A model generated the notes under the pieces. That model was given only the letters and a program-made list of their open reading frames with translations, ran no database searches and was not told the DNA's origin. Shown in pieces: positions 62,296 to 64,000 of a stretch of 64,000 nucleotides of DNA (position 1 is the first letter of the stretch; every line of letters begins with the position of its first letter). Position numbers and translations under genes: made by a program. Source of the stretch: Bdellovibrionia bacterium (GTDB lineage Bacteria; Bdellovibrionota; Bdellovibrionia; Bdellovibrionales; JAGQZY01); the NCBI GenBank assembly GCA_030424715.1, contig JAUHWH010000001.1, positions 868,001-932,000 of the forward strand. Reading direction: 5' to 3'.

Positions 62296-62495
62296 CCGTT
62301 CTTTTTAAATCAGAGGGCGCCCATATGCAACTTGAGAGGTTTTCGGCCGTCTCGCGCTTGGGTGCCTCTATGAAAATCATTTATTTTCTGTCAAGAAGCC
62401 GTTTTTCACTGGAAACCTCATGGAAAGGATGGGACATTCTGCCACGAAAAGCGGCACGCACTTGTGGCTGCCCCAAAGCTTAAAAAGGAGGGGTT

Positions 62496-64000
62496 TTGCA
62501 AATCAAAATCATATTTTTTTGGCTTCTTACATGCTCAGTGGCATTTGGCCAAGAGAGCATTCAAGAGGTACCTGAGCTCGACAATCCGAAGTCGTCTCTG
62601 CAAAAGGAATACAACAGTCTATACAGTCAGACTCTGATCGATAAGACGTTGTGGCCACAGCAGATTGAAGCTCAAAAGCAGTCTGTCGCCACGGCCAGCA
62701 GTGCTTTCGATGAAGCCAGTCAGGCTTTGACACAAACCGAGTCCAAAATTTTTGGCCAAGTGCAGGCTCTGGAAGCTCAAAAGCAGCATCTGGATTTTCT
62801 AAAACTCGTTGAGCCTCGTGCAAAACAAGAAAAACAAAGAATCCGTCAAAGGGTTGTGGCGGCGGGAGAATTCTCCGCGATAGCAGATGTGACCCAGTCC
62901 AGTCTTTCTCTGAAAGCCCAAGATCTCAATGGCCAGGCTAATTCTAAGCAAGCAGAAATTGATAGTAATAACGGGAAAATAGCAGAAAAAAAGGGGACGG
63001 CAGAATACCAAGGTTACCTAAACAGCAGGGCGAGACTTCGGAGAGATCTGAGCGATACGAAAAGTCAGCTTTCCCAAACTCAAAATTCTCTGAGTTTTGC
63101 GGAGTCCGATCTTCGATCCTTGGAGATAAGACTGAGACGGTCTGAGGACCGCGAAGAGCAAGCTCGCATTCGCCAGGTCCGTATCGAGCAAAATGAAATT
63201 CCGCAAGAGCAGCGCGAGATTCAACGACTAGAGAATGACGTGCGTAATCTGCGTCTCGAAATTCAAAGCAAGCGTCAGGCGCGATCTCAGGTTGAAGGGC
63301 GCAGAGACCAAACCAAAGCGAAACTGCAGAACAAAAAAAATCAGCTATCTGCTGAAGGCGCGGATGTCCCGGCTCTGCAGGCTGAAATTCGCGATCTCGA
63401 GGCCCGCTTGCGGCAACAGAATCAAAGAATTGGACGGTTGACTAGCCAGATTCAAAATCATCGCTCGGATATCGATAGAAAGCAGGCCCGCATCTCTCGT
63501 AAAGAGAACAACATCAGAAATTTGCGTAACGAAGCTCGCAATCAGCAAACCATTGCATCTAATGAGTCGATCAATCAGATCAGGATCGAAGGCGACATTC
63601 GTGACAAGGAAAGAGAGATCAATGGTCTTCAGTCTGACATCGTGAGCTTACGCAGAGACATTCGCAGTCTTGAAGATCAGGTGGCGCGAGTCCAGTCCCA
63701 GATCAATCAGTACATTGCCACCCATGTTCGCCCCATCGAAGCTGTTATCGATGGTTTGCAAGCAGAAAAAAGTCAGCTGTTGGCTCGCGCCGGTCAGCTC
63801 GATCAAGCCCGGCAAGATCTTATCACGCAAGATCAGACGGTCGCTCAAGCCCAGGCAAAAATCCCTGAGCAAGAGACGGCGGTAAAACAGGGGCAAGCTT
63901 TTGTAGAGGCCCAAAAAGCCTCAGTCGCTCAACTGAAATCTGAAGTCACGACGACACAAGCAGCACAAGCTGCTGAAATTCAAACCTTCAACGCGCTGAT
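62496..64000 (+). CDS. Secreted coiled-coil protein (runs off right edge)
   Basis: Open frame of about 501 codons from TTG 62496 (AAGGAGG upstream) with no stop before the window end. Residues 1-17 are a signal peptide (IKIIFFWLLTCSVAFG). The rest is Gln-, Arg- and Glu-rich, almost without Pro or Gly, with heptad-like SLEDQVARVQSQINQYI stretches, so a long coiled coil. No recognised domain in the visible part. A periplasmic rod, scaffold or fibre component is likely; the C-terminus outside the window is needed to say which. Confidence 0.78.
   Translation, partial: MQIKIIFFWLLTCSVAFGQESIQEVPELDNPKSSLQKEYNSLYSQTLIDKTLWPQQIEAQKQSVATASSAFDEASQALTQTESKIFGQVQALEAQKQHLDFLKLVEPRAKQEKQRIRQRVVAAGEFSAIADVTQSSLSLKAQDLNGQANSKQAEIDSNNGKIAEKKGTAEYQGYLNSRARLRRDLSDTKSQLSQTQNSLSFAESDLRSLEIRLRRSEDREEQARIRQVRIEQNEIPQEQREIQRLENDVRNLRLEIQSKRQARSQVEGRRDQTKAKLQNKKNQLSAEGADVPALQAEIRDLEARLRQQNQRIGRLTSQIQNHRSDIDRKQARISRKENNIRNLRNEARNQQTIASNESINQIRIEGDIRDKEREINGLQSDIVSLRRDIRSLEDQVARVQSQINQYIATHVRPIEAVIDGLQAEKSQLLARAGQLDQARQDLITQDQTVAQAQAKIPEQETAVKQGQAFVEAQKASVAQLKSEVTTTQAAQAAEIQTFNAL

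Overview
The window looks like chromosomal DNA of a predatory or Bdellovibrio-related bacterium (phylum Bdellovibrionota). This is an inference from gene content. There is a 1900-residue chimeric fibre of the kind known from Bdellovibrio, a histone-fold protein, many secreted hydrolases and outer-membrane proteins, c-di-GMP signalling genes, a monomeric isocitrate dehydrogenase and a bifunctional PutA. Base composition looks close to 50% GC and genes are tightly packed. I saw no rRNA, tRNA, CRISPR array, insertion sequence or prophage.

Layout, left to right. 1-746: start of an OPT-type transporter running off the left edge. 965-7334: giant fibre gene and a small secreted protein overlapping its end, behind a sigma-28-like promoter. 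7698-9143: a divergent response regulator/HD-GYP protein. 9286-12552: a LysR regulator divergent from yceI-like, pirin and epimerase genes. 12620-16493: a compact GreA/B-like, GNAT, FAD oxidase, MgtC and aspartoacylase run ending in two heptanucleotide repeat arrays. 17145-19059: a four-gene metal-handling cluster (Cys/His-rich secreted protein, outer-membrane-like protein, His-rich HMA protein, MerT-like membrane protein). 19217-29453: envelope and signalling genes (PH-like membrane protein, SleB-like lipoprotein, Atm1-type ABC exporter, ATPase-fold regulator, M23 peptidase, polysaccharide deacetylase, PP2C phosphatase and kinase pair, AlkC/D-type DNA repair, dienelactone hydrolase).

29665-40117: putA, a zinc-finger/histone-fold protein, a rhodanese whose ribosome-binding site lies in a hairpin, monomeric icd, apaG, a cold-shock protein, a MipA/OmpV-type porin and a bestrophin-family channel. 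40400-51075: hydrolases, a DEAD-box helicase with a disordered basic tail, rhomboid protease, a lipoprotein with a pseudopilin-like tail, and a housekeeping run (Uup-type ABC-F, YajQ, PhnA/YjdM, SUI1/YciH, RimJ-like). 51076-53711: a repeat-rich gap, azlD/azlC and a PilZ-like membrane protein. 53716-64000: ACT protein, HI0933 flavoprotein, slyX, a DCC/GbsR/methyltransferase operon behind a perfect palindrome, SOUL lipoprotein, outer-membrane protein, radD, and a secreted coiled-coil protein running off the right edge.

The most notable items are the fibre locus with its sigma-28-like promoter, the zinc-finger histone, the metal cluster, and the response regulator with Glu in place of the phospho-acceptor Asp. 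Family assignments come from recognising sequence motifs by eye; no database search was run.
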